Below, in pieces: positions 22,398 to 32,889 of a stretch of 64,000 bases of DNA. Position 1 is the first letter of the stretch; each line of letters begins with the position of its first letter. The notes beneath the pieces are model-generated. The model was not told where the DNA came from, ran no database searches, and was given only the letters and a program-made list of their open reading frames with translations. The stretch lies in contig CM007316.1 of assembly GCA_000333855.2 (NCBI GenBank), forward strand, positions 1-64,000. Reading direction: 5' to 3'. A program made the position numbers and the translations under genes. Source of the stretch: Endotrypanum monterogeii. Its lineage: Eukaryota > Euglenozoa > Kinetoplastea > Trypanosomatida > Trypanosomatidae.

Positions 22398-23084
22398 TCA
22401 CCGGGCATTGTTGCTTCGAGTGTAAGTTCGTATTAATGCATAAAAGCGTGCTATGGGTACACGAACGTCGTCGCATCTGGTGAAATGATCACCACATAGC
22501 ATTCTGCCAAACATTTCCAAGGCTCTGTCTGCCTGCATTCGACCATAGTTCTCCTCGTCTGAACGTCCCGTTTGTGGCGCGAAGCGAGGAATCGCAAGGG
22601 CATTCTGGTGGGGGTACACATTGTCGGGTGCCGAGTCGTCTAATATTAAGGCTGTACGTTCCTCGAATTCATAACCGTCTATCATGCCCAGATTCTTTAT
22701 TAAGCGTCCATAGCCGTCAGCCACGCATGCGTCACGGGTGTACCAGCGAGACTCATCGATAAGATTATCAGGTAGCAACCACCGAAGCAACGTCCGTGCG
22801 TAAAGGTCCTCACCGGCGGTGAATATACGCATATCGTAGTGCTCTGCACACTGGTGGAGAAATTCACTCAGTCCAGGCCGCTTGAACGCGTAGTAGGTTA
22901 CAGTAGGATCGTCCTCTAAGGTGAATTGAAAGAAGTTTTCGTTCGTGTCGATGAAGAAGGTTGGCTTCTCGAAGTAACAATGAACAAGCGTCTCATCCAT
23001 GTCTAAAAACAGTGTACGCCGAGGGTTATTAACGCCCACATACTCCTCTGGCTTCGTGAAAAACCGAGGCGGACCGTCGGCCAT
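22398..23084 (-). CDS. FCP1/SCP-like (NLI-interacting factor) HAD phosphatase, 228 aa
   Basis: This belongs to the small C-terminal-domain phosphatase family of the HAD superfamily. The catalytic motif DxDx(T/V) is seen as LFLDMDETLVHC, with Asp28 as expected nucleophile and Asp30 as acid/base. Motif II follows in MRIFTAGEDLYA. The late acidic motif is LILDDSAPDNVYP. The family insert RPGLSEFL also fits. It dephosphorylates Ser/Thr residues, often on RNA polymerase II or SMAD-type targets; trypanosomatids lack canonical polymerase II heptads, so the substrate here is open. The protein is compact, with no signal, membrane span or BRCT domain, and looks intact from the ATG at 23084. Confidence 0.9.
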   Translation of the reverse strand: MADGPPRFFTKPEEYVGVNNPRRTLFLDMDETLVHCYFEKPTFFIDTNENFFQFTLEDDPTVTYYAFKRPGLSEFLHQCAEHYDMRIFTAGEDLYARTLLRWLLPDNLIDESRWYTRDACVADGYGRLIKNLGMIDGYEFEERTALILDDSAPDNVYPHQNALAIPRFAPQTGRSDEENYGRMQADRALEMFGRMLCGDHFTRCDDVRVPIARFYALIRTYTRSNNAR

Positions 23085-23239
23085 TCTGCATCCTCACAAC
23101 CAAGAAAGCTGTGATATGTTACGTGAGCGCAGAGAATGCTCAAACCCCAGTACTCGTCAACACACGAGATGCACCCTTTTCTTCCCCTGCCCCTCCCCCG
23201 TCCCCTCCCACATGCACACGCAGAAGATATATATGTATA

Positions 23240-23281
<42 letters not shown>

Positions 23282-24976
23282 GAGAGGGAGGAATGTATAC
23301 TAATATTAATTTTGAAATCAACAAAAGATTGTGGGGGTGGTAGGGGGGTGGGGGGTGGTAAAAGGAGGGATAAGGGGAAGGGAGGAGAAGTAGGGAGGGG
23401 AGTGAGGGGGGAAGAGGATCTCGAGGGCGGGGAGCCAAAGAATACGAAACTGTGACCAGACTTTAAAAGATAGCGGAAAAGGGAAGAGATCAGCGAACAA
23501 CACCTTCGCAAGAAAAGCGCCGCGCTACTTTCTGTGTATAGCACAATTCAGCCACCCACCTGAGCTACTCCGAAAAAGGATAGGTGAAAGAAAAAAATTG
23601 CGCCAGTGAAGAAAGCTGTTGACTCTCGCCCTGTTTCGCCAACCTTGGCGCGGTTACTCTCGTGTGAACAGTCACTGCTTCGTGCAGACCAAAACAAAAA
23701 AAAAAGAGAAAATAAATCTCTCACCTTTACCTCGCAGTCTTTTTAATAGTTCGCTGGTATTGGACGTGGCTCTTCCCTGTTTGCTGGGGGTAAGGGTTCG
23801 ATGGTTGGTTTGGTTCTAGCAACAGAGGCACCACCCGATTCCCCACACACGCGTGCACACAAAGTGAACAATGATCCTATTAGTGCTGCCTTTTACTTGA
23901 CCACTTCTTCTGCTTAACCTCCCATATTCTCCCTTTTTTGAATTATTTGCGAAGGACATCATTGGCGTAGCAGTAGTTGCAATTTGATGATGGTGTGACG
24001 TGTCAGCCGTTGAAAAAAAAAAAATCAAGCAGGTAATAAGAGATATGCAGCGAAACAAAAAGACAAGAGGGAAAAAATGCACATTCTTGGATGAGGCTCA
24101 TCAGTGCTAGTGCACATAATAGAATGAATTTAATTCAGCTAAAATGCCGAACGGGTGGCGAACGGATAAAGTCCCCCCCCCTTCCATGGTGTAGAAAAAA
24201 TTCCTCACAAAGTGCATAGTCCCAAGATGGGCGTAAATCAATTATTTTTTTTTTCAGTTCTATCATTGAGGGTATACAAATGGTCAGTGGCGCACCTGAA
24301 CATGGCACCGTAGACCTCACAAGACACTGCATCGTTGAGAACAGAGTGCACCTACTGTACGACGCGGTCAGAAGAGTGCATCGAGATCTGTCACTAACCG
24401 CTGCCAGTTGAAGCAAGCACAGATACTGAAAGCATTGATGCAAAGGCCAGTGGATTACCGAGGACCAGTTTTGTGTTGACCGGCTTACCCTCTCGCCAGA
24501 GAGAGAGACAGATAACACGCACATCGATAAATGAATTATTTTTTTTTATGTACGTCTCGAAAATAGTGGAAACAGGGGAGTTTAGATTTTGAGATCAGAA
24601 AGGGCATTTAAACCATTCAATCGCTGCTGTTTGGGATTGAAAGGCTCTCAAAGCAGAGGGAGAGAAGACCAGGGCAGCAGCAACTCGAAATCATAGACGC
24701 TACTTTGCGATAAAACTACCAGGAAGGCAGAAAATGACAATGGAGAAAACGTTGAGCATTGCCGAAAAAAAAAGATACAGCCACCTCTGTAACGCTGCGC
24801 TGCCTTTTCAGACGTTCTCACGAACCTTACTTCACCCTCCTTCCCCCCCCCCTTTACAAGGGATCTCCTTTTCCCTCACGCAAAGGAGCAAGAAAAGCTG
24901 AATTTGACAGGAGTCAGAAGTCCTTTCTTCTTTGGCAACGACAAAGAGTGAGCCAGTGTGGTCGCGTGTAAGACTG
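23085..24976. repeat. intergenic region with long TA microsatellite
   Basis: I see no gene. A TA tract interrupted by two TG units spans about 23227-23277, followed by a G/A-rich patch at about 23330-23440. C-runs lie near 24173 and 24846. The right end must hold the carrier gene's 3' UTR. Confidence 0.6.
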
Positions 24977-25915
24977 TTAGGGGCAACGCGTGTTCTGGAA
25001 AGTGGCCCTCACCACCTCGTAGGTTCCGAAAAATATACTTCCACCAAGTGAAATCCACAGAACACGCGTCGAGGCGCCTCGGAAGAAACGCTGTGGGTAG
25101 CCAAACTTGTCACCTGGACGCGCTGGCTCCCGAATCAATTCATCAAAAACGTACGAAATGCTCACTTTCTGTTGAGCATGCGTGTGCCTGAACAACATGA
25201 TCCGAGTTTTGAGAACATCCAACGGAGTTGTGAGGAAGGCAGCGCAGCCACCACTAAGTGCACCGCAGAAGGGGAGGCTGAGCGAGGTGAAGGGTGGTTC
25301 GTTGGACGTGCTCACTTTCAGCTTTAGATATTCGTATAGCGTCATCTGAATTACAGAAAAGGGTAGCTCACGCATCAGCATGATAGGCATACCGCGAAAA
25401 AGGTAACGAACACCAGACAAACGAATGAATGGTTGCGAAGTCTTCACACTAGCGTCTCCACCTGGAGCCACGACCGGCATTACTGTGCTATTTGTGACGC
25501 TGCGCAGTGCTGATGAAATAGTCGAGTGATGACCGGCCTGCATCTGCTGTTTTACCATCTCAACTGGTACTCGAATGCAGCAGGCAAACGACTCACCGCA
25601 CATGGCTGCAGCCGCTTGGCATGCCATGACATTCGGTGCCATGGTGACAACAGCGCCCTCTATGCCCTCCACTGCGAGGCTGGGCTTCGTGAGAGAGAGA
25701 AACAACCGCTTGGCCGTGTCATAGCCGAAGAAAAAAGCTGCCCCTCCAGGTACGGAGCCCACCGCCATAGCACTCAAGCCCTTGTAGACATTCTTAAATC
25801 CGCCGGAAGCCAGAAAGCCCTCCCTGGACTGAATACGCGTTTTTATCGTGTCGATGGGGTAGAGACTCAGATCCACACATAACCCAGCGCACGCACCGGC
25901 CACGAGCGATTCCAT
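24977..25915 (-). CDS. mitochondrial carrier (SLC25), probably S-adenosylmethionine carrier, 312 aa
   Basis: Three tandem carrier repeats are visible, each with the Px(D/E)xx(K/R) signature: YPIDTIKTRIQ near residue 20, VPVEMVKQQMQ near residue 120, and TPLDVLKTRIML near residue 235. Each is followed by a second transmembrane helix. The opening SLVAGACAGLCVDLSLYPIDTIKTR and the second-repeat PVEMVKQ are typical of the SAM carrier subgroup (yeast Pet8, human SLC25A26). That protein exchanges cytosolic S-adenosylmethionine for matrix S-adenosylhomocysteine. The carrier fold is certain; the substrate is inferred from these motifs. Length is normal for the family, and the protein looks complete from the ATG at 25915. 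Confidence 0.9.
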   Translation of the reverse strand: MESLVAGACAGLCVDLSLYPIDTIKTRIQSREGFLASGGFKNVYKGLSAMAVGSVPGGAAFFFGYDTAKRLFLSLTKPSLAVEGIEGAVVTMAPNVMACQAAAAMCGESFACCIRVPVEMVKQQMQAGHHSTISSALRSVTNSTVMPVVAPGGDASVKTSQPFIRLSGVRYLFRGMPIMLMRELPFSVIQMTLYEYLKLKVSTSNEPPFTSLSLPFCGALSGGCAAFLTTPLDVLKTRIMLFRHTHAQQKVSISYVFDELIREPARPGDKFGYPQRFFRGASTRVLWISLGGSIFFGTYEVVRATFQNTRCP

Positions 25916-26280
25916 TCAGAAAACGCACGACAAACAAAAATATCAAATTGATGCGCTGGACGACGCACCGCCGGGATTGTCGACAGAAATACTTCAAGCC
26001 GGAGGGAAAGTGACTTCCAAAGACTGAAGAGGTAAAACTACCGTGAATAACCGCTGAGGTACCTCTCCTCGCACCTATTCGGATTACAAACGATGAAGTG
26101 TACAAATATTTGAAGAAGAACGAGAAAAACAAAACACATTTTTGAAAGTGAAGAAGATACATTGCCAGATGAACAGAGAACCCCTCTTATAATGGGAGTC
26201 CTACGTGCGCTGAGAGAGGCTAACAGCACACTCCAGTGCGGTTTTGCACCCCCTAAGCTTAATACCAGGACAACACGTTC
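25916..26280. other. short intergenic region
   Basis: I see no gene between the carrier start and repeat copy A. Confidence 0.5.
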
Positions 26281-26737
26281 TTCGGCGTGATGAATTATTA
26301 GGCTTTGTGTATGCTATATATAGGGGAGAGGGAGCTAGGCCACGCAGCCCCCTGTGTCCGCCTACAGGTCCTACACCTTTGTGTGGCCAGAGCGATGCAC
26401 CCCTACGGATGCGAGCGGTCTGGTCCTGGCCGACGGGCGTGCGCACAGGCGTGTCATCCGTACGGCAGGCCGCGTGTCAGCGGCACGTGAGCGTATCACA
26501 CTCCCGCTCTTCGCGGGCTCCTGGTGCAAAAAAAGAGCTGTGTCGCGACCTGCGATGCAGGCGCGTGAGTGTGGTGTGGTGTGATGGCGTGAGAAGTAGC
26601 GCGCGACAGCGAGGTGCAGTGTTCACGTCACTGCGTTGGCCTACGGCGTACTCGCTGCTGCCTTGCGGTGCCAGAGGGCACGGTGAGCTTCCAGTGGGGG
26701 ATACGGAGGCCGGGCCCTCTAGTCTACGACACAACAG
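26281..26737 (+). mobile_element. dispersed 0.4 kb element, copy A (longest copy)
   Basis: This copy is opposite in orientation to the other two and to all genes. It shares with copy B a left end containing TTCGGC and TATATATAGGGG, and shares with copy C a right end containing GGGCCCTCTAGTCTAC and CACAACAG. It is therefore the best guide to full length. An A-rich stretch (AATAAAAACAG) follows its right end, possibly a degenerate tail. The element is G/C-rich compared with its flanks and carries the same two stem-loops as the other copies. I find no clear target-site duplication. Open frames inside it exist in all copies simply because the copies are nearly identical. Confidence 0.75.
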
Positions 26738-27851
26738 AAATATCGAATAAAAACAGAAATGTTTTCTGATGTCGATGCATCATTTCAGGAAGGGGAAGCT
26801 GTGTAAGCGTGCACGGAGATGTCGTTGTGGGAATTCGGTTTACGACACACATACTCGCCCCGCACGAGTCTGAAAATGCTACGCCTCCGAGCGATTCATT
26901 TGCCACTGGTGTGCGGTAGGGTAACTTATCAGGGTGAAATACTGATCTCGTCACCTTTTTTTTTTCACTGGCCCTCTTCGGCGGCTGTGTCCCTATAGAG
27001 CAAAGTCTCCCTCAGGCATTCCACCAAAACTTAGCATCGATACATCAACCTCACACCTCAGCGCCAAACCAAGAAAACAGAACAATAGAGCACCTACGAG
27101 AAGAAACCCGTCCACGGAAGATAGCGTCCTGGAGAAGAACGCTTTGAACCACCTTTGAACTCTAACGAGGAGTCACATTCGCGATCCTCACACCCCAGAT
27201 GCGATGTGCGATCGCAGCATTCAGACACGACGATGAGCACGAACGGAAAACGCTGCAATGCTTTGGCGAATAGACAGAGAAATAAACCACAATGAGAGGC
27301 CACCGAAGAACAGCAACGGAGCGACTTCCTTTGAAACAGAGATGCACCATGATACTAAGATAGCAGCCACTACTGCCCAACGTGATCAGGAAAAGGTGAG
27401 AGATCGTAAATACAAAGGGGACGCGCAAATATGTACGTACCCTGAGTATCTCTGCATTCGCCTCTGAATATTGTTGTCTGAATGCTAAGAATACGAAAGA
27501 TGCAGCGTTGTCATGAATACAATATTCCAACGGTTGCGCACACACACACACGGAATAAAGAGCAAATAAAGTACGGCGTGCAGCGATTTGTTGTTTTTTC
27601 CCCTGATATCTAAGTTAGAGATAGCACGGAATCTTTAACCTGTGAGAACACCGCCCATTCCCCGCTATTCAATGTAAAGTTTTAACGGACTAACAGAGGC
27701 ACAGAAACTCTTACACACAAAAGGAGAGAAGAGGGAAACCTTGCGCCTCTGTCAAAAATGGCGCCACCTCTGGGGAGAAGCTCTCGTAGCGAGATGTAAC
27801 ATGAAGAAATTGCTATTGGACGAGGGTTCTACGATATATTGCTGCCCGCGA
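26738..27851. other. intergenic region
   Basis: I see no gene. It contains the 3' UTR region of the kinase that ends at 27852. There is a T-run at about 26957 and a short (CA)n run at about 27539-27550. Confidence 0.5.
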
Positions 27852-30800
27852 CTATTTTTGTGAGCCCATCTCCGATCCCTCCTCGCCAGAGTGAGACCAA
27901 GAACTGGCAAACTTCTCGCGTGGCACAGCGAGCAGCCGCTGTGCGCTGCCTGTAGATATGCGGGAGAGGTGCCGCGGCGTAGTCCGCGATGCGGACGAGA
28001 ATAACGGTGAGTGATAAAAGTGGCCCCCGCTACCTGACATGGAGGCACGCGTCTCGCTCTCGCCGGGAAGGCTCACGGGTGAAACATGAGTGCCTTGCAC
28101 GTGGGTGGTTATTCCTGATAAAGGCTGTTCAGCCACCTCCTTGATTCTGTTAGCGATCTGGGCACGCACATCGTCGGTGAAGGCTACCACGAAGTTGGGT
28201 TGGTTGTCCACGACTTTGCACTGTACATCAGCCACATCGACGTTCAGCTCCACGTTCACAGGACATCCAGGAGCGGTGTTGACTGAGAAGGACATGTGCA
28301 GCTTTCCATCCGCGTGTGCTCTCAGCTTCTCTGGGAGTCTGCAGATAGCTTCCCCATGCGCTGTAGAGGTGGAGGAGATAGACCTCGGGGTGTGAGTTGC
28401 CGTAGCGTCCTGGTCGCTGCTTGCCTTTGATGCAGACGTCGGCGACACGCTTAAGGTGTGTGTTGACCCACTGTGACTTGGCGGCCGACTCGTTACTACT
28501 GCAGGTGGACCACTTCTGTATTGCAGCGTTGGAGTGGGAATGACTGTGGGGGTCGGCGGTTGCGGTGTGCCTCCACGTGATGGCGATTCGCCACGAGAGA
28601 AAACGCCACTAGTGCTGAGAAGCGGAGAAAATGGTCCCTCGGAGAACCCCAGGGCTATCGGCCCAACAGTAAATCGCGGACTGGGAGTACCTCTGTTGAA
28701 TGAGCTGTTACGCGCTGGAGACACTACGCGCCCAGGGTGGAGGGAGCCATAGACACTGTCGCCAAAGGCAGATCTTGCAGGCCCTGCGTCCTCAATCTCA
28801 TCCCCAGGAAGGTGCACGAGATCAAGGTTTCCCTCTTCGTTGATGCGCAAGTACTGTTGCTGTGGAGGACCCCCTTCCAATTCTAGTCCAAGTGGCAATA
28901 CAAAGTTGCCAGCCGAAGCCCCGAGAGGCACTTGGTTATAGTAGAAGTTATCGTGCACCATGGAATGCTCTGGTGTATACACAGGAGACGGGCACTCGAC
29001 CACACTTGTGCTGAAGCCACCGCCACCGCCGCGGTGACTGAGAGCAGGGGAAGGGATAGAGAATGTGCGTGTGAGCGACGGGCTTGATTCTCCGGTTGCT
29101 GTGCCCAAATCCCCTGCCACAGGTTCCTGGGTCGGCCGAGGGGGGATCTCACGAGAGCACACAAGCAAAGAGCATAAGTCCAGCGCCGTCGCCGCCGCTA
29201 CGACTTCCAATTCCTGCTGACACGCCATCTCCTCCTCCGCTGAATTAAGAGTTGGGGACGTAGATATGGATTTTTGCATTCCTTCGCTACCGTTCAAGCT
29301 CATATCGTCACGCTCCGCTGCCGAATCTCGCGGACTGGAAAACGTAGACGACTTCCCGGGGGAGCTGAACCCGCGAAGCGTACCGGCATGATCCTGGTGA
29401 AGAGAGAGAAAAGCGTTTGGCGGTGTTGTCACCGGCGCGAGCTTCGATCCGGTGATCCATGGATGCTTAAGCAAATCATCCGCTTCAGGACGACTTGCCA
29501 CGTTGCGTGTAAAGCACAGATCCATAAAGTTGAGAAACTCTGCAGAGAACTCGTTCCTAGTATCTGGTGAGGGAAATACCATTGGAGACTCCGATGTTGT
29601 TGTGAGGTAGAACATGAGAGGAATATTGTCTTTCACACCAGAGTGATACCATGGGAGAAGCCCAGTGCTCAGCTCGAACAGTGAGCACCCTACCGACCAA
29701 ATATCCGCTTTGTGATCCGCCTCGCCCTTGATAAATTCGGGTGCCATGTAGACTGGTGTCCCAATGATACAGCTTGCTGCTTTGTTTAGCTCCGAGACAC
29801 GTTTGCTACAGCCGAAATCGCAAAGCTTCACCTCGCCGCGATGGCTGACAAGGATGTTTGCTGGTTTGATGTCACGGTGGAAGATGCCCTCCTTGTGAAT
29901 AAAGTGAATGGCGCGCAGGACACTCCGTGCCACGATGCGAAGTACCGCCTCCGTCAGGGGCCCAAACTTCTGCAGAAGGTGAAGAGTGGAATCACCAGCA
30001 AGTAGCTCCATTGCGATGCGACACACCTTTTGAGACTTACTGTGCTCAAAAAGTGAGTAACTGACAATATTAGGGTGGTGCAGCGATCTGAGGAGCGCGA
30101 ACTCGGCCCCGATTGCGTCGAGTGCCTTCACGTCGTCCACGCCAGATATGTCGATCTCTTTAATGGCAACGAGCTCGCCACGCACCGTATCCACCCCTGC
30201 GTACACCTTGGCGAAGCCTCCGGCGCCGATGAGGGGACCCTTTCGAATGTCCAGCGGGTGCGCGGGATCGCCTTCAATGATTGTCTTTCCACGAAGTGCG
30301 ATGTGCGTACGAAGGGCGTTCATCGTTAAAGGCAATTCGTTCTGAGCAGACGAAAGGGGACACACTACAGAACCCAATGCACACGAAGCGATGACACGGT
30401 GCACGGCGTGCCCATCTGTCAGTCCACGCGGCGATAAGCTCGTTCCAAGGAAGCGAGCAGAGCCCATTAATGGACTCGCTATCGAGACTGCAGCGGACGG
30501 GTTCAACGGGGCGTAGGGAGAGGTCATCGTGAGCACACCACTGGCATTCACATCGGGAGGCCACAACGAGTAGCGGCCATGAGAACCGCCACCGGTGCCA
30601 AAGAAACTGTTATGCGGTTGGTGCATCAGGGAACTCCAGAGGAGAGGCCTTTCTATGTCCGGCCCGATGCTGCTGCCACGACCGTGCCGGCCATGCATCA
30701 ATGTGCTGCGATACAGTTGTCCGGTGCTGCCGTCACGCTGACGTGAACCAGAAACACTGATAGAAAAGCGACCAGAGTTGAAGAGGCGGAAGGAGCGGCC

Positions 30801-31184
30801 CCATTCCTGTGGATTACTGCTGCCCATATGAGACACAGAGACACTGGTGTTGCTCATAGTCCGACTTGGCGAGTCTCGCAGGTTCGCGCTGTTTGTGCTG
30901 CTGTCATCCAGACCTGGCCGGTAGCTCTCGGTGCGGTTCCCCCTCGGCGTGTGGGTACTGCTCGAATTGGGGGATGATTGCGCATCACTTCCACAGGACC
31001 GTCCGGTGGCCAGCAGCCACTGCGGTCGAGTAAAGCGCCCTGTCATGGCATTCGGTTCAGGTGGCGGCCCAGCCGTGGATGTGCTACTCCCCATATAATC
31101 ATCTTCATCGTCAGCTGGGCTGACGGGCGAACTGCCCCACCGTGGTTGCGATGACTGTGGAAACGCAGCGCTGCCTCTGGGCAT
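27852..31184 (-). CDS. STE-family-like Ser/Thr protein kinase with long extensions, 1110 aa
   Basis: The kinase domain lies at about residues 315-575. It has IGAGGFAKVYAG (glycine loop), VAIKEID (catalytic Lys), FHRDIKPANIL (catalytic loop), KLCDFGCSKR (DFG) and GTPVYMAPEFI (activation end), followed by DIWSVGCSLFEL. All catalytic residues are present, so it should be active. The HPNIVSY, GTPVYMAPE and DIWSVGC pattern resembles MAP kinase kinase kinases (STE11). The 310-residue N-terminal arm is Ser/Gly-rich and low in structure. The C-terminal arm is Ser/Pro-rich, except for a more ordered block at about residues 985-1050 (KLHMSFSVNTAP to IANRIKEV). The frame opens at a TTG; I start at the first ATG (31184), about 36 bases below an acceptor-like AG at 31221-31222. 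Target and pathway are unknown. Confidence 0.9.
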   Translation of the reverse strand: MPRGSAAFPQSSQPRWGSSPVSPADDEDDYMGSSTSTAGPPPEPNAMTGRFTRPQWLLATGRSCGSDAQSSPNSSSTHTPRGNRTESYRPGLDDSSTNSANLRDSPSRTMSNTSVSVSHMGSSNPQEWGRSFRLFNSGRFSISVSGSRQRDGSTGQLYRSTLMHGRHGRGSSIGPDIERPLLWSSLMHQPHNSFFGTGGGSHGRYSLWPPDVNASGVLTMTSPYAPLNPSAAVSIASPLMGSARFLGTSLSPRGLTDGHAVHRVIASCALGSVVCPLSSAQNELPLTMNALRTHIALRGKTIIEGDPAHPLDIRKGPLIGAGGFAKVYAGVDTVRGELVAIKEIDISGVDDVKALDAIGAEFALLRSLHHPNIVSYSLFEHSKSQKVCRIAMELLAGDSTLHLLQKFGPLTEAVLRIVARSVLRAIHFIHKEGIFHRDIKPANILVSHRGEVKLCDFGCSKRVSELNKAASCIIGTPVYMAPEFIKGEADHKADIWSVGCSLFELSTGLLPWYHSGVKDNIPLMFYLTTTSESPMVFPSPDTRNEFSAEFLNFMDLCFTRNVASRPEADDLLKHPWITGSKLAPVTTPPNAFLSLHQDHAGTLRGFSSPGKSSTFSSPRDSAAERDDMSLNGSEGMQKSISTSPTLNSAEEEMACQQELEVVAAATALDLCSLLVCSREIPPRPTQEPVAGDLGTATGESSPSLTRTFSIPSPALSHRGGGGGFSTSVVECPSPVYTPEHSMVHDNFYYNQVPLGASAGNFVLPLGLELEGGPPQQQYLRINEEGNLDLVHLPGDEIEDAGPARSAFGDSVYGSLHPGRVVSPARNSSFNRGTPSPRFTVGPIALGFSEGPFSPLLSTSGVFSRGESPSRGGTPQPPTPTVIPTPTLQYRSGPPAVVTSRPPSHSGSTHTLSVSPTSASKASSDQDATATHTPRSISSTSTAHGEAICRLPEKLRAHADGKLHMSFSVNTAPGCPVNVELNVDVADVQCKVVDNQPNFVVAFTDDVRAQIANRIKEVAEQPLSGITTHVQGTHVSPVSLPGESETRASMSGSGGHFYHSPLFSSASRTTPRHLSRISTGSAQRLLAVPREKFASSWSHSGEEGSEMGSQK

Positions 31185-31220
31185 TGTCTTGGGTGCACTC
31201 AGCGCGAACAAGCTCTGTAC

Positions 31221-31231
31221 CTAGAAAAGAT
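31221..31231 (-). promoter_or_regulatory. candidate trans-splice acceptor of the kinase gene
   Basis: The minus strand reads ATCTTTTCTAG, 36 bases before the ATG at 31184. It supports that ATG over the upstream TTG. The tract is short. Confidence 0.45.
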
Positions 31232-32889
31232 CAGCCACCTGCAGTGCGCGACGTCTGCGATCACCCTCTACAACGGTTGAGGGGAAAGGGCCTGCCAGCG
31301 ACGAAAAGAAGCACAAAGAAATGATGAACAACAGAAAAGAAAGAGCACCGCTGATAGAGTGAAAAAATGTGACGGATAACTGAATGCGAGCAAACAAGGT
31401 TCTCGTAGCGGACAAAACCCTCTCGGTGACAGTGATAGCCCTATTTAAAGAGCCAAGTAAATGTATCTGGGGCTCTTCCGTTGAACAGTTGCGCCCACTA
31501 CCTAATCTGCGGATTCTGCCCTCTCAAACTCGCCGCAGCACGATAGCAAAATAGCAGAAAGAAATCGAACTCGCCTGTGCAACTGTTAGCGAGGCAGCAA
31601 GGATAGAAAATACGAAGGCAGCTCTGCCTCTGAAGAGGAAACTGTGGGAACAACTACCCAGGACGCCTCCACGACACAGACACCAGTGCAAAAAAAAAAA
31701 AAAAGACCCGATGCAGAACAAGAATGGTGGAAGAGTGAATACGCGCAGGGGAAAAAAAGGCTGGCAGGTACCTCAAGATTTTTTTTTGGCTTTTATGTTC
31801 CCCCGCGACAAACATACATCTGAAGAGTGCAGGCGAACAAAGGGGGTAGCTCCACCGAGCAGACCTGGCAACCAGAAAGAGACCAGTATAGCACACGGTA
31901 GTGGAGCAGAGGGTAGGGGAGGGGGCAGGAGAAAACTCTCAACAGGACAAAAAACGGGGCCGTCAGAGAGCGTGTTCCGGAAACTCGAAATAGAAATTGG
32001 AAGGAAAAGAAATGTAGAGACGAGACTGCACACCACAGTGCAGGGGAAGCAACCGCTGCCGAAAAAAAAAAAACCTCTCAATTACAGGGAAAAAAAGTGG
32101 GGAAAAAAAAGCTTCAAAGCGACTTGCATTCGGCAAACAAAATCACAGGCACGAACACCGGAAGATGAGCAGATGTACGAAGCAAAACCACATGCAAGAC
32201 AACAACAACGGCTAGGAACGGCAATCCTTGCCTAAGGAGAATGCCTAGTTAGCACAACAGGCAAAGGAAATAAGCGTTCCACGATTCGACAAACAACAGC
32301 ACAAAAAAACAGTTCGCACTGAAGAAAAAAAATAATAGATGAACGATGCGGAAAAAAAAAAAGCAGATCCAATTTTTTTTTTTTGGCGCCCCTTTAGTGA
32401 TGAGCGATAATGGTGCAACAGAGCATGGAAGCACAAACGCATCCCCGCCACGCCCATGAGAAGGTTGAGGCGAAAAACAAAAAAAAAGAGAGAGGAGAAA
32501 AAGAAGAGGCGTGAGTGGAAGCAAGTGCAGTTCCGGGGAAAGAGAGACGTTCTGTCCACATCAGGGGAGAACATCAAAGTTCCGCAGCGGGCTAAAACAC
32601 GAAAATCAAAAGATCTCAGTACGACATGTTTTTTTTTTTTTTTGCAGCACTTGGACGCTTCGGGAAATAAGGGAACACTGTTCTTTGATCAGTATTCTGT
32701 CGGTGGGGCTACAAAAAAAAAAACATGGAGAAAGAGAGACACCCCCGTTTCGCTATGCGAGTGTGCGTTTTTTTTTTCTAGCTTTCACGCGACAGCTTGC
32801 AGATATACCACATTGAATGGTAGTCAACCTTCACCACATACATGTGTATCTAGAAAATTCGCCTGAAAACAACTTCGGATTTTTTCCCC
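31232..32889. other. intergenic region
   Basis: I see no gene. Many A-runs (31688, 32062, 32350) and T-runs (32375, 32628, 32768) are present. It lies between the kinase start and repeat copy C. Confidence 0.5.

Noticed and set aside
23760..23820. GGGTTCGATGG, resembling a tRNA B box
   Set aside because: No matching A box, acceptor stem or anticodon arm could be formed around it.
26244..26750. 168-codon frame inside repeat copy A, with equivalents in the other copies
   Set aside because: It is Cys/Arg/Ser-rich with no domain, the copies are near identical so shared openness is not evidence of selection, and another overlapping frame is open as well.
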